DNA of 38,608 nt, from NCBI GenBank assembly GCA_023415055.1, contig JAEZLZ010000128.1:1-38608 (forward strand), written 5' to 3'. Shown here piece after piece: positions 24,867-33,887 of the stretch. Under the pieces are notes generated by a model that saw only the letters and a list, made by a program, of their open reading frames with translations, had not been told where the DNA came from and made no database searches. This DNA comes from Bacillota bacterium. Lineage in GTDB: Bacteria; Bacillota; Clostridia; Lachnospirales; Lachnospiraceae. How positions within the stretch are numbered: the stretch's first letter is position 1; each line of letters begins with the position of its first letter. The translations under genes were made by a program, and so were the position numbers.

Positions 24867-26819
24867 ATGAAAATTACGACTGCAAAAAGTGCCGGTTTTT
24901 GTTTCGGTGTAAAAAGAGCCGTTGAATTAGTATATAAAGCCATTGAAAACGGTGAAAAAGTATACACCTATGGTCCGATCATCCATAATGATGAAGTTGT
25001 GGCAGATTTAAGTGAAAAAGGTGTTGTCGTCATTCATTCACCGGAAGAATTAAAATCATTGCCTGTGGGAACAATAATCATACGCTCCCACGGAGTTTCG
25101 GAGTCATTACAAAAAGAGCTATCCGCACATGGGCATAAATTGATCGATGCCACCTGTCCTTATGTCAAAAAAATACATAAGGTTGTTAGGGAAAAGAGTG
25201 AAGAAGGACAACATATTATCATCATTGGCGATCGTACCCATCCGGAGGTGCAAGGCATTATCGGATGGTGTACAGAAGCGTTTCATCTCTCTTCTTCTCC
25301 CGGATATACGGTGATTGAAAGTGAAGAAGAAGCAGTAAATTTTGCACTGCCCAACAACCTTCCCGTATGCATCGTTTCACAGACGACATTTAATTACAAG
25401 AAATTTCAAGATTTAGTTGAAATTATATCAAAAAAGGGTTATGATATATTTGTTTTAAATACGATTTGCAATGCCACAGAAGAACGGCAGACAGAAAGCT
25501 ACCAACTGGCGAAGCAATCGGATGCTATGATTGTAATCGGCGGAAAACAAAGCTCGAATACAAGAAAGCTATATGAAATTTGCAAAAAAGAATGTGAAAA
25601 TACTTACTATATACAGAAACTAGAAGACCTGGATTTAAGTTTGTTTAAATCTTATCGAAACGTAGGTATTACAGCAGGGGCATCGACCCCAAACAATATT
25701 ATCAAGGAGGTTCACACCGCTATGTCAGAGAAAAGTTTTGAACAATTATTGGAAGAAGAAAAGGTAGTTAAAATAAACAACGGTGATGTTGTAGAAGGAA
25801 TTGTCTTGGGTGTAAAAGAAGATGAGATCATCTTAAATATAGGCTACAAGTCTGAAGGTATTATTACAAGAAGCGAATATACCAATACACCTAATCTGGA
25901 TTTAAGAACTGTTGTAAATGTAGGCGATGTTATGCAGGCTAAGATCCTTAAAGTAAATGACGGTGAAGGACAAGTTGCCTTAACCTATAAGAGATTAGCT
26001 GCAGAGAAGGGCAATAAGAGATTAGAAGAAGCATTTGAGAATCACGAAGTATTATCCGCGAAAGTGGCTGCTGTTTTAAACGGTGGTTTAAGCGTAATTA
26101 TTGATGAAGCAAGAGTTTTCATTCCTGCAAGCCTGATCTCCGATAGCTATGAGAAGGATCTTGCTAAGTATGCAGGTGAGAAGATTGATTTCGTTATCAC
26201 TGAGTTTAATCCGAAGAAGAGAAGAATCATCGGTGACCGCAAGCAGTTAATCGTTGCTAAGAAAGAGACCTTAAAGAAGGATTTATTTGAGAAGATCAAG
26301 GTTGGTGACACCGTAGAAGGAACCGTTAAGAACATTACTGATTTCGGTGCATTCATCGATCTTGGCGGAGCTGACGGGCTTCTTCATATCTCAGAGATGA
26401 GCTGGGGTAGAGTTGAAAACCCGAAGAAGGTATTCACCGTTGGTGCTACCGTTAAGGCTTTCGTTAAGGATATTCAGGGCGAGAAGATTGCTCTTTCCTT
26501 AAAGTTTGAAGGTGCTAATCCCTGGATCGATGCTGAGACCAAATATGCGGTTGGCAATGTAGTAAACGGTACTGTTGCAAGAATGACTGATTTCGGTGCT
26601 TTCGTTGAATTAGAGCCCGGTATTGACGCATTACTTCATGTTTCCCAGATCTCCAGAGAGCATGTTGAGAAACCTGCAGATGCTTTGAAGATCGGACAGG
26701 AAATTACCGCTAAGGTAGTTGAGTTCAACAAGGAAGATAAGAAGATCAGCTTAAGCATTAAGGCACTGGAAGCTCCTGAGAAGGAAGCTGAGGCACCGGT
26801 AGAAGCAACTGAGGAATAA
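24867..26819 (+). CDS. ispH-rpsA: Fusion: HMBPP reductase (IspH/LytB) with ribosomal protein S1
   Basis: A 650-residue two-function protein. Residues 1 to about 285 are IspH, the last enzyme of the MEP isoprenoid pathway, with [4Fe-4S] ligands C12, C97 and C201, substrate contacts IIHNDE and THPEV, and SQTTFN. From M286 the protein is an S1-like RNA-binding protein with four S1 repeats starting near 305, 392, 478 and 562 (GTVKNITDFGAFIDLGGADG and GTVARMTDFGAFVELEPGID are the clearest), and an acidic tail. Such fusions are known in clostridia. AAGGAGG at 25704-25710 lies 11 bases before the in-frame ATG 25722, so separate translation of S1 is possible. Lysine codons shift from mostly AAA in the first half to mostly AAG in the S1 half, suggesting separate origins or expression histories. 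Confidence 0.95.
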   Translation: MKITTAKSAGFCFGVKRAVELVYKAIENGEKVYTYGPIIHNDEVVADLSEKGVVVIHSPEELKSLPVGTIIIRSHGVSESLQKELSAHGHKLIDATCPYVKKIHKVVREKSEEGQHIIIIGDRTHPEVQGIIGWCTEAFHLSSSPGYTVIESEEEAVNFALPNNLPVCIVSQTTFNYKKFQDLVEIISKKGYDIFVLNTICNATEERQTESYQLAKQSDAMIVIGGKQSSNTRKLYEICKKECENTYYIQKLEDLDLSLFKSYRNVGITAGASTPNNIIKEVHTAMSEKSFEQLLEEEKVVKINNGDVVEGIVLGVKEDEIILNIGYKSEGIITRSEYTNTPNLDLRTVVNVGDVMQAKILKVNDGEGQVALTYKRLAAEKGNKRLEEAFENHEVLSAKVAAVLNGGLSVIIDEARVFIPASLISDSYEKDLAKYAGEKIDFVITEFNPKKRRIIGDRKQLIVAKKETLKKDLFEKIKVGDTVEGTVKNITDFGAFIDLGGADGLLHISEMSWGRVENPKKVFTVGATVKAFVKDIQGEKIALSLKFEGANPWIDAETKYAVGNVVNGTVARMTDFGAFVELEPGIDALLHVSQISREHVEKPADALKIGQEITAKVVEFNKEDKKISLSIKALEAPEKEAEAPVEATEE

Positions 26820-26850
26820 AATTCATTTGAATTAATTTTACAAGCATTAA

Positions 26851-26889
26851 ATAGAATTAGGAATACGCAACGCGTATTCCTAATTCTAT
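26851..26889. terminator. Perfect 18-bp hairpin after ispH-rpsA
   Basis: ATAGAATTAGGAATACGC (26851-26868) pairs exactly with GCGTATTCCTAATTCTAT (26872-26889) around an AAC loop. There is no clear T-tract on the + side, so it may be a bidirectional or processing hairpin rather than a standard terminator. It begins 31 bases after the stop codon. Confidence 0.6.
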
Positions 26890-26929
26890 AGTCAACAATA
26901 TGTCAAACGGATGATAAAGGAGATTTGTC

Positions 26930-27709
26930 TTGCTGGGTAGTTATGAAAACTTTAAACAATCCATTTATGAGATGACAAAGATTGATTTGAATTCCTATAA
27001 GGAACGCCAGATGAAAAGGCGTATCGAAGCTTTAATCACAAAGCACGGAATTACCTCCTTTGCTGATTATGTTGTCAGGTTAAAATCAGATAAGATAGCT
27101 TTTGACGAATTCATTAATTACATAACCATTAATGTATCTGAATTTTACCGGAATCCGGAGCAGTGGGCCTTACTTGAGAAGGAAGTATTTCCTTACCTAA
27201 TCGATCATTTCGGTAAGGATTTAAAGATATGGAGTGCTGCCTGTTCAACCGGTGATGAGCCATATTCTCTTGTTATGCTTTTATCAAGATTTCTTCCGCT
27301 GAATAAAATAAAAGTAGTGGCCACCGATGTCGATAAAACAGTCATGGCGAAGGCACAGCTGGGTATTTACCACGCGAAAAGCTTAAAGGCATTACCAGAA
27401 GAATTTATTCAGAAGTATTTTACAATGATTAACGACCGGACCTATCAGATTTCCGATCAGATTAAAGCCTGCGTTGAGTTTAAGCAGCATGATTTGCTCC
27501 GGGATCCGTATCCGGCCAACTATGATTTGATCGTATGCCGTAATGTTTTAATTTATTTTACGGATGAAGCAAAAAATAAAATATATTCAGATTTTCATAA
27601 AGCATTAAAGAAAGACGGGCTATTATTTGTCGGTAGTACGGAACAGATTATACAGGCACAACAAATCGGCTTTCATAATTACAAATCGTTTTTTTATAAA
27701 AAAGCATGA
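26930..27709 (+). CDS. CheR-type protein-glutamate methyltransferase
   Basis: Expected to transfer methyl groups from S-adenosylmethionine to glutamates of chemoreceptors. The 259-residue protein has the small helical CheR N-domain (about 1-75, with MKRRIEALI and NYITINVSEFYRNPEQW) and the Rossmann methyltransferase domain with SAM motif WSAACSTGDEPYSL (about 98-111), VVATDVDKTVM and IVCRNVLIYF. The start is a TTG at 26930, 7 bases after AAAGGAG; no ATG is available before residue 15. No cheB, receptor or cheA gene is nearby, and no C-terminal pentapeptide-binding extension is seen. It could serve a distant chemotaxis system. Confidence 0.88.
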   Translation: MLGSYENFKQSIYEMTKIDLNSYKERQMKRRIEALITKHGITSFADYVVRLKSDKIAFDEFINYITINVSEFYRNPEQWALLEKEVFPYLIDHFGKDLKIWSAACSTGDEPYSLVMLLSRFLPLNKIKVVATDVDKTVMAKAQLGIYHAKSLKALPEEFIQKYFTMINDRTYQISDQIKACVEFKQHDLLRDPYPANYDLIVCRNVLIYFTDEAKNKIYSDFHKALKKDGLLFVGSTEQIIQAQQIGFHNYKSFFYKKA

Positions 27710-28076
27710 TTATAGAATTTAATTTATAAATATAAGATTGCAAGCTGTGTAACCCCCGTTTAAATACGGGGGTTTTGTATGATAGTAATTTGCATATGTA
27801 TGTATAATAATTCGATGATCCTTGGTTAATTGAATTACCTTTCGTATTGAGCATATTTATTTAAAATGTGGTTGATTTTTAGTATAATATCGAGTATATT
27901 GTTTTATAGATTAGCTTACCGCCACATAGGAAACACTATGTATAGTAAGATGATAAGACTAACAGCACATTATAAAGAATATTTTATCGTGAAGCGTAAT
28001 ACTGTGAATTAATATAATGTATACAAGGAGTATCACTTCTTTTTTACGATCTTTATAATGATGAATGGGAGGAGCT
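27710..28076. other. Gene-free gap before plsX
   Basis: After the terminator at 27751-27776 the gap is AT-rich. TATAAT at 27883-27888 is a plausible -10 without a good -35. A stem-loop (CTTAC at 27915 with GTAAG at 27945, ACATAG with CTATGT inside) follows. No gene is seen. Confidence 0.45.
27751..27776 (+). terminator. Rho-independent terminator after the cheR-like gene
   Basis: AACCCCCGT pairs with ACGGGGGTT around TTAAAT, followed by TTGTAT. The stem is GC-rich and compact. Confidence 0.85.
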
Positions 28077-29093
28077 ATGCAGGATATGATTACGGTTGTA
28101 GTCGATGCAATGGGTGGAGATAACGCTCCCGGAGAGATTATCAAAGGAGCTGTACTTACAGTTCAGGAGAGAAAAGATATCAAGGTTGTATTAACCGGTG
28201 ATGAAGATACGCTTCGCAAAGGTTTAAGTGAATATGATTATGATAAGGAACGTCTTCAAATCGTACATGCACCGGAGATTATCACAAATTGTGAAGCACC
28301 GGTGATGGCAATCCGACGTAAGAAGAACTCCTCCATCGTAGTAGCCTTAAACATGGTTAAGAACAAGGAAGCGGATGCTTTTGTTTCTGCAGGAAGTACC
28401 GGAGCGGTTCTTGCCGGTGGTCAGTTAATTGTCGGCCGTATCGGCGGTGTAGAACGTCCTCCGCTGGCCCCTTTAATACCCACCATGAACGGCGTCTCAT
28501 TATTAATTGACTGTGGAGCGAATGTGGATGCCAGATCCTCTCATCTTGTTCAGTTTGCTAAGATGGGTTCCATCTATATGGAGAATGTTCTCGGAATAAA
28601 AAACCCCAGAGTTGCAATCGTGAACATCGGTGCAGAAGAGGAAAAAGGAAATCTTTTAGTGAAGGAGACCTTCCCTCTGCTGAAGAATTGCACCGATATT
28701 AATTTTATTGGTAGTATCGAAGCTCGTGAGATTCCAAACGGAGCTGCGGATGTTATCGTATGTGAGGCCTTTGTTGGAAATGTTATTTTAAAGCTGTATG
28801 AAGGACTTGGAACTGCCTTGATTAAGAAAGTCAAGACAGGACTTATGAGTACGACCAGAAGTAAGCTTGGCGCTTTGTTAGTTAAGCCTGCCTTAAAGGA
28901 GACCTTTAAGACCTTTGATGCAACAAAATATGGCGGTGCACCACTACTTGGATTAAATGGTCTGGTTGTGAAGACTCACGGTAATGCAAAAAGCAATGAG
29001 GTACATAATTCTATCCTTCAATGCGTAACCTTTACCGAACAAAACATTAATGAGAAGATCAGAAATAATCTTAATAAAAATGAAAATGAATAA
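28077..29093 (+). CDS. plsX: Phosphate acyltransferase PlsX
   Basis: Converts acyl-ACP and phosphate to acyl-phosphate for membrane phospholipid synthesis at the inner membrane surface. The 338-residue protein has the family start VVVDAMGGDNAPGEIIKGAV, the SAGSTGAVLAGG phosphate loop, NIGAEEEKGN and CEAFVGNVILKLYEG. The frame also has ATG 28065, but GGGAGGAG lies within those codons; ATG 28077 or 28086 is the likely start (the first has short, the second long spacing). It begins the run plsX-acpP-rnc-smc-ftsY, with acpP 24 bases downstream. Confidence 0.95.
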   Translation: MQDMITVVVDAMGGDNAPGEIIKGAVLTVQERKDIKVVLTGDEDTLRKGLSEYDYDKERLQIVHAPEIITNCEAPVMAIRRKKNSSIVVALNMVKNKEADAFVSAGSTGAVLAGGQLIVGRIGGVERPPLAPLIPTMNGVSLLIDCGANVDARSSHLVQFAKMGSIYMENVLGIKNPRVAIVNIGAEEEKGNLLVKETFPLLKNCTDINFIGSIEAREIPNGAADVIVCEAFVGNVILKLYEGLGTALIKKVKTGLMSTTRSKLGALLVKPALKETFKTFDATKYGGAPLLGLNGLVVKTHGNAKSNEVHNSILQCVTFTEQNINEKIRNNLNKNENE

Positions 29094-29117
29094 TTTATAA
29101 AAGAAGGGTGAAAGAAT

Positions 29118-29348
29118 ATGGAATTTGAAAAATTACAAAAAATTATCAGCGAAGTATTAAATGTAGACGAAGATGAGATTACAATGGAGACCACTTTCGT
29201 TGATGATCTTGGAGCAGATTCTCTTGATGTATTCCAGATTATCATGGGAATTGAAGAGGAATTCGATATTGAAATCGCAAATGAGGAAGCAGAGAACATC
29301 GTTACTGTAGCGGATGCGATCGAACAAATAAAGAACGCTTTAAACTAA
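29118..29348 (+). CDS. acpP: Acyl carrier protein
   Basis: A 76-residue acidic helical carrier for fatty-acid synthesis. The phosphopantetheine attachment site is S35 in DLGADSLDVFQI. Length and charge are standard. GAAGGGTG lies before ATG 29118. Gene order plsX-acpP is conserved because both supply and use acyl-ACP. A strong hairpin follows before rnc. Confidence 0.97.
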   Translation: MEFEKLQKIISEVLNVDEDEITMETTFVDDLGADSLDVFQIIMGIEEEFDIEIANEEAENIVTVADAIEQIKNALN

Positions 29349-29370
29349 TCATTAAAAAAGATTCAGTGGT

Positions 29371-29419
29371 ATGGAAAAGCCCTGTGAATAAGGTTCGCCT
29401 TATCTCCGGGCTTTTCCAT
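29371..29419 (+). promoter_or_regulatory. Long hairpin between acpP and rnc, candidate RNase III processing site
   Basis: ATGGAAAAGCCC (29371-29382) pairs exactly with GGGCTTTTCCAT (29408-29419). Inside, ATAAGG and CCTTAT form a second stem with a TTCG tetraloop (29388-29403). About 18 pairs are interrupted by one small internal loop (TGTGA/CTCC). GTATATAT follows rather than a T-tract. The size and shape suit an RNase III substrate, and the next gene is rnc, which is self-regulated by leader cleavage in Escherichia coli. Confidence 0.6.
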
Positions 29420-29455
29420 GTATATATGAGACGAAAGGAGGATTACCCTGGCCAT

Positions 29456-30169
29456 ATGAAGTTGCGTAAAAAGACAGATACATCACAAATGGCATTAGAA
29501 AGTAAAATCAGATATCATTTTATTGAATCTTCCATACTTACCCATGCCTTAACTCATAGCTCTTATGCAAATGAGATGCGCATGAATAAGGAGAAGAGTA
29601 ATGAACGGCTGGAGTTTCTTGGGGATGCCGTACTTGAGCTTGTTACAAGCGAATATGTATATAAAGAATATTCCGATCTTTCCGAGGGAGATTTGACAAA
29701 GCTTCGAGCAAGTATTGTATGTGAACAGACCTTATCAGCCTGTGCCAGAGATTTAAATATCGGGGATTATTTATTATTAGGTAAGGGTGAAGATATCACT
29801 GGTGGAAGGGAACGAGATTCCATATTGTCCGATGCACTGGAGGCAGTCATCGGTGCCATTTATCTCGACGGTGGTTTTACTAATGCAAAAGAGTTTATTA
29901 GATGCTTTATTCTGGCAAATCTAAAAAACAAGGATCTCTTTTTCGATAGCAAGACTATCTTACAGGAAATCATCCAAAACAATAACAGCGGTCAAAAGCT
30001 ACGCTACAAACTTCTTTCCGAGGAAGGACCGGATCATAATAAGACCTTTACAGTCGCTGTCTACGTCGGTAATGATGAGATTGGAATTGGTACCGGCAGA
30101 ACCAAAAAGGCGGCAGAGCAGGAGGCGGCTTACGAAGCAATTCAAAAATTGCAAAACACTCGCGTATAA
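29456..30169 (+). CDS. rnc: Ribonuclease III
   Basis: Double-strand-specific endoribonuclease for rRNA maturation and mRNA turnover. The 237-residue protein has the catalytic signature NERLEFLGDAVLELV (about 40-55), the second acidic site DALEAVIGAIYLDGG (about 117-131) and a C-terminal double-stranded-RNA-binding domain (about 160-235, ending GRTKKAAEQEAAYEA). The frame is open from 29366, but those codons overlap the hairpin at 29371-29419. ATG 29456 follows AAAGGAGGA at a rather long spacing of about 14 bases; no closer in-frame start exists. It sits between acpP and smc, the usual Firmicute order. Confidence 0.95.
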   Translation: MKLRKKTDTSQMALESKIRYHFIESSILTHALTHSSYANEMRMNKEKSNERLEFLGDAVLELVTSEYVYKEYSDLSEGDLTKLRASIVCEQTLSACARDLNIGDYLLLGKGEDITGGRERDSILSDALEAVIGAIYLDGGFTNAKEFIRCFILANLKNKDLFFDSKTILQEIIQNNNSGQKLRYKLLSEEGPDHNKTFTVAVYVGNDEIGIGTGRTKKAAEQEAAYEAIQKLQNTRV

Positions 30170-30224
30170 GCAGAATTTACAATCCATGTAATGCATTATG
30201 CAGGATATAGATGGGAGACTATGA

Positions 30225-33200
30225 ATGTATTTAAAAAGTATTGAGGTTCACGGTTTTAAATCCTTCGCAAATAAAATTATATTGGAATTTCATGACGGAA
30301 TTACAGGCATTGTGGGGCCGAACGGTAGCGGTAAGAGTAATGTAGCGGATGCGGTCCGCTGGGTACTCGGTGAACAAAGTGCGAAGCAGCTTCGAGGTGC
30401 TAAGATGGAGGATGTCATCTTCTCCGGTACTCAAACCCGTAAACCTCTCGGCTACGCATTTGTTGCTATTACCTTGGATAATTCCGACCATAAGCTTCCG
30501 ATCGAATACGAAGAAGTAACGGTTGCAAGACGAGTCTATCGTTCCGGTGAAAGTGAATATCTGATCAATGGAGCACCTTGCCGATTAAAGGATGTTCATG
30601 AGTTGTTCATGGATACCGGAATCGGCAAGGAAGGCTATTCGATTATCGGACAAGGCCAGATTGATAAAATTTTAAGCGGTAAGCCGGAGGATCGTCGTGA
30701 ATTATTTGATGAAGCCGCCGGTATCGTAAAGTTTAAGAGACGAAAATATGCTGCCGAAAAAAATCTTGAGGAAGAAAAATTAAATCTTTCCCGTATCACT
30801 GATATTATCAGAGAAATCGAAAGGCAACTGGCTCCACTGGAAAAGCAATCTGGTGTTGCAAAAGTATATCTCAAATTAAAAGAAGAATTAAAAGCTTTGG
30901 AAGTCAATCAATTTCTGAAAGAATATGACAAGCTGCATGCTTCCAAGGAGCAGCTGGAGGAAAAGTTAAATATCGCAACCGGCGATTTTGAGCAAACCAA
31001 AGCAGAATATGAGAATACAAAAGAAGAATATGTCCGTCTTGAGCAACAGCTGGAGGAATGTGACAAACAAATCGAAGGGGATAAGAATAGCTTTAATGAG
31101 CTTAAGCTGCAAAAGGAAAAGGCAGAAGGTGAAATTAAGGTTCTGAAAGAGCAGATCAGCAGTTTGCAACAAAATGACGTCTACATTCAGAGTAGAATCG
31201 AAAGCACCGGGCGTGATATTTCTGCAAAAAAAGAAGAGGAGCAGGGGTACCTTAAGGAAAAATCTTCTGTTGATGATAAAATTGCTGGTATTGATGATTC
31301 ATTAAGCGTTGCTCTTCAGGAACTGAATAAGATTAAAGAGAATATCCTTAAGTTCAGCAAAGAAATTGAAGAATGCAATAATGGCATCTTTGAATATCTG
31401 AATATCAACTCCGGTATTAAGAGTAATATGCAGCGATATGAGACGATGCTTGAGCAGAATACTCTGCGTAAGGCGGATTTAAATCAACGCATAATAAAGA
31501 ATAAAAGCGAGGAATGTGCTTATGATGAATCGATTGAAGCTTGTAAGCAGCAATTGCAGCAAATATCCGATGTCATTATAGAAAGTACCGATAAGAGCAA
31601 CGAGATTGAAAAATCCATCCGTGACACACAGTTATTAATTGATTCCATGAATAACGAATATAATGAATTACAGGCTCGTTATCTGGGCGAAAAATCCCGC
31701 CTTGATTCGTTAATGAATCTGACCGAGCGTTATGAAGGCTATGGAATCAGTATCAAGAAGGTGATGGAGCGGAAATCTCAGATGCCGGGTATCATCGGTG
31801 TTGTAGCAGATATTATCAAGGTAGATAAGACCTATGAGACTGCCATTGAGACAGCACTCGGAGGTAGCATACAAAATATAGTAACACTCGACGAGAACAC
31901 GGCTAAGAACCTGATTGCCTATCTGAAACAGAACCGCTTCGGCAGAGCAACCTTCCTACCTTTGACGAATATATCCGCAGGTAATGGTCTCCCGAATGAA
32001 AAAGCTCTAAAGGAACCCGGAGTTCTTGGAATTGCCAGTAATTTAGTGGAAGCTGATCCCAAATTCAAAGATCTGATGGATTATCTGCTAGGCAGAATTC
32101 TGGTGGTTGATGATATCGAGCATGCAACCAGTATAGCAAGAAAATATAATTACAGTCTACGTATTGTAACATTAGAAGGCGAATTACTGGCACCTGGCGG
32201 ATCTATCTCCGGCGGTGCATATAAGAATGCCAGCAACCTTCTTGGTAGACGAAGAGAAATAGAAGAGATGGAAGACACCGTCAAAACTCTGGAGGTGCAG
32301 ACGAAGGAGCTTACACAAAAACGTGAGGATGCAAGAGCACAACGTACCGGTCTCAGGGATAAGCTGGAGGAAATTAAACATTTACTGCAGGATAAATTCC
32401 TGGAGCAAAATACAGCGAAGATGAATCTTGATCGGGAACTGACAAAGAAGGCAGAAGCTGAGGCTATCTATCAGGAATATGTCAAGGAGCTGCAGGAAAT
32501 TGAATTCCAAGCAAAGGATCTAAAGAATAACCTGACTACATTAAATGAATCCCTATCTCAGAATTCCATGCAGAACAAAGAGAAGGAGATCCAGATTGAA
32601 CAGCTGAATAAATTACTTGAGGCAGAACGAACTCTAGAACAGGATGCCAATGAAAAAGCTGGTGCCTTGAAGCTTGAAATGTCCTCCCTAGAGCAAAGTA
32701 GTCAGTTTATACTTGAGAATATCCGTCGTATCAAACGTGAGATAGATCGATTATACGACGAAGAAGCAGCTTTAAAGGCTGATATCCTGCGTGCATCAGC
32801 CATTATTGAGGAAAAGAATGTCATCATCCGTCAAACCGAAGTAATGACAGTGGAATTTGATAAGCAAATCACAGACCTGGAGGAGAAGATCAAAAGCGCT
32901 AGCGCAAAACGTGAGCAGATCACCGGCATACATAAGAATTTCTTTACAAAACGTGAAGAATTATCCAGCCGCATGACTGAGCTTGATAAGGAATGCTTCC
33001 GTCAGAATGGTCAACGTGATAAGGTTCTTGAGCAGATCGACCTATTGATTACTTACATGTGGGAAGAGTATGAACTCACCTATTCCTCCGCTGCACTCTA
33101 TCCAATTGACGAAGAGCTCAGTCTGCCGCAGGCAAAGAAACAGGTAGCAGATATCAAAGCGAGAATCAAGGAGCTGGGCGATGTCAATGTGAATTCCATT

Positions 33201-33785
33201 GAGGATTTCCGTAATCTGACTGAGCGTTATGAATTTTTACATACCCAAAGAGAAGACCTCGTAAAAGCAGAAGAAGCTCTGCTTCAAATTATTAACGAGT
33301 TGGATAGTGAAATGCGGATTCAATTCGCAGAAAAATTTAAAGCAATCAATGAAGAATTTAATATCGTCTTTAAGGAATTGTTCGGTGGTGGTCAAGCGGA
33401 TTTAGAACTGACGGAAAGTGAAGATATTCTGGAGGCAGGTATTCGTATCAATGCACAGCCACCGGGTAAAAAGCTTCAGAACATGATGCAGCTGTCCGGT
33501 GGAGAGAAAGCCTTAACCGCTATATCCTTATTATTTGCGATACAGAATCTGAAACCATCACCCTTCTGTCTCCTTGATGAGATTGAAGCTGCGCTGGATG
33601 ATTCGAATGTTGGTCGTTTTGCAAAATATCTTCATAAGCTAACAAAAGATACTCAGTTTATTATCATTACACATAGAAGAGGAACTATGGCAGCTGCTGA
33701 TATTCTCTATGGTATTACGATGCAGGAAAAAGGGGTATCCACTTTAGTATCCGTTAACCTAATCGAAGGGCAATTGGATAAATAA
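30225..33785 (+). CDS. smc: Chromosome partition protein Smc
   Basis: The 1186-residue condensin ATPase that organises and segregates the chromosome with ScpA and ScpB. The N-terminal head has Walker A GPNGSGKSN (31-39). Two long Glu/Lys/Gln-rich coiled coils (about 170-500 and 670-1000) flank the hinge (about 510-640, LGGSIQNIVTLDENTAKNLI and GAYKNASNLLGRR nearby). The C-terminal head has the ABC signature LSGGEKAL (from 1090) and Walker B LLDEIEAALDD (from 1116). The arrangement rnc-smc-ftsY matches Bacillus and many clostridia. The start at 30225 is preceded by GGGAGA; the gap from rnc is 55 bases. scpA and scpB are elsewhere. Confidence 0.97.
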   Translation: MYLKSIEVHGFKSFANKIILEFHDGITGIVGPNGSGKSNVADAVRWVLGEQSAKQLRGAKMEDVIFSGTQTRKPLGYAFVAITLDNSDHKLPIEYEEVTVARRVYRSGESEYLINGAPCRLKDVHELFMDTGIGKEGYSIIGQGQIDKILSGKPEDRRELFDEAAGIVKFKRRKYAAEKNLEEEKLNLSRITDIIREIERQLAPLEKQSGVAKVYLKLKEELKALEVNQFLKEYDKLHASKEQLEEKLNIATGDFEQTKAEYENTKEEYVRLEQQLEECDKQIEGDKNSFNELKLQKEKAEGEIKVLKEQISSLQQNDVYIQSRIESTGRDISAKKEEEQGYLKEKSSVDDKIAGIDDSLSVALQELNKIKENILKFSKEIEECNNGIFEYLNINSGIKSNMQRYETMLEQNTLRKADLNQRIIKNKSEECAYDESIEACKQQLQQISDVIIESTDKSNEIEKSIRDTQLLIDSMNNEYNELQARYLGEKSRLDSLMNLTERYEGYGISIKKVMERKSQMPGIIGVVADIIKVDKTYETAIETALGGSIQNIVTLDENTAKNLIAYLKQNRFGRATFLPLTNISAGNGLPNEKALKEPGVLGIASNLVEADPKFKDLMDYLLGRILVVDDIEHATSIARKYNYSLRIVTLEGELLAPGGSISGGAYKNASNLLGRRREIEEMEDTVKTLEVQTKELTQKREDARAQRTGLRDKLEEIKHLLQDKFLEQNTAKMNLDRELTKKAEAEAIYQEYVKELQEIEFQAKDLKNNLTTLNESLSQNSMQNKEKEIQIEQLNKLLEAERTLEQDANEKAGALKLEMSSLEQSSQFILENIRRIKREIDRLYDEEAALKADILRASAIIEEKNVIIRQTEVMTVEFDKQITDLEEKIKSASAKREQITGIHKNFFTKREELSSRMTELDKECFRQNGQRDKVLEQIDLLITYMWEEYELTYSSAALYPIDEELSLPQAKKQVADIKARIKELGDVNVNSIEDFRNLTERYEFLHTQREDLVKAEEALLQIINELDSEMRIQFAEKFKAINEEFNIVFKELFGGGQADLELTESEDILEAGIRINAQPPGKKLQNMMQLSGGEKALTAISLLFAIQNLKPSPFCLLDEIEAALDDSNVGRFAKYLHKLTKDTQFIIITHRRGTMAAADILYGITMQEKGVSTLVSVNLIEGQLDK

Positions 33786-33847
33786 ATATAAAATCGACTT
33801 GCTTCATGATCGATGAAATGATATTATGTATTTTAATAAAATTTATG

Positions 33848-33856
33848 TGTTATAAT
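33848..33856 (+). promoter_or_regulatory. Extended -10 promoter element before ftsY
   Basis: TGT-TATAAT, with the -10 at 33851-33856, lies about 32 bases before the ftsY start in the 102-base smc-ftsY gap. No good -35 is visible, which extended -10 promoters can do without. Confidence 0.4.
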
Positions 33857-33887
33857 TATGCATGATTAACAAACCTATGGAGGCTAT

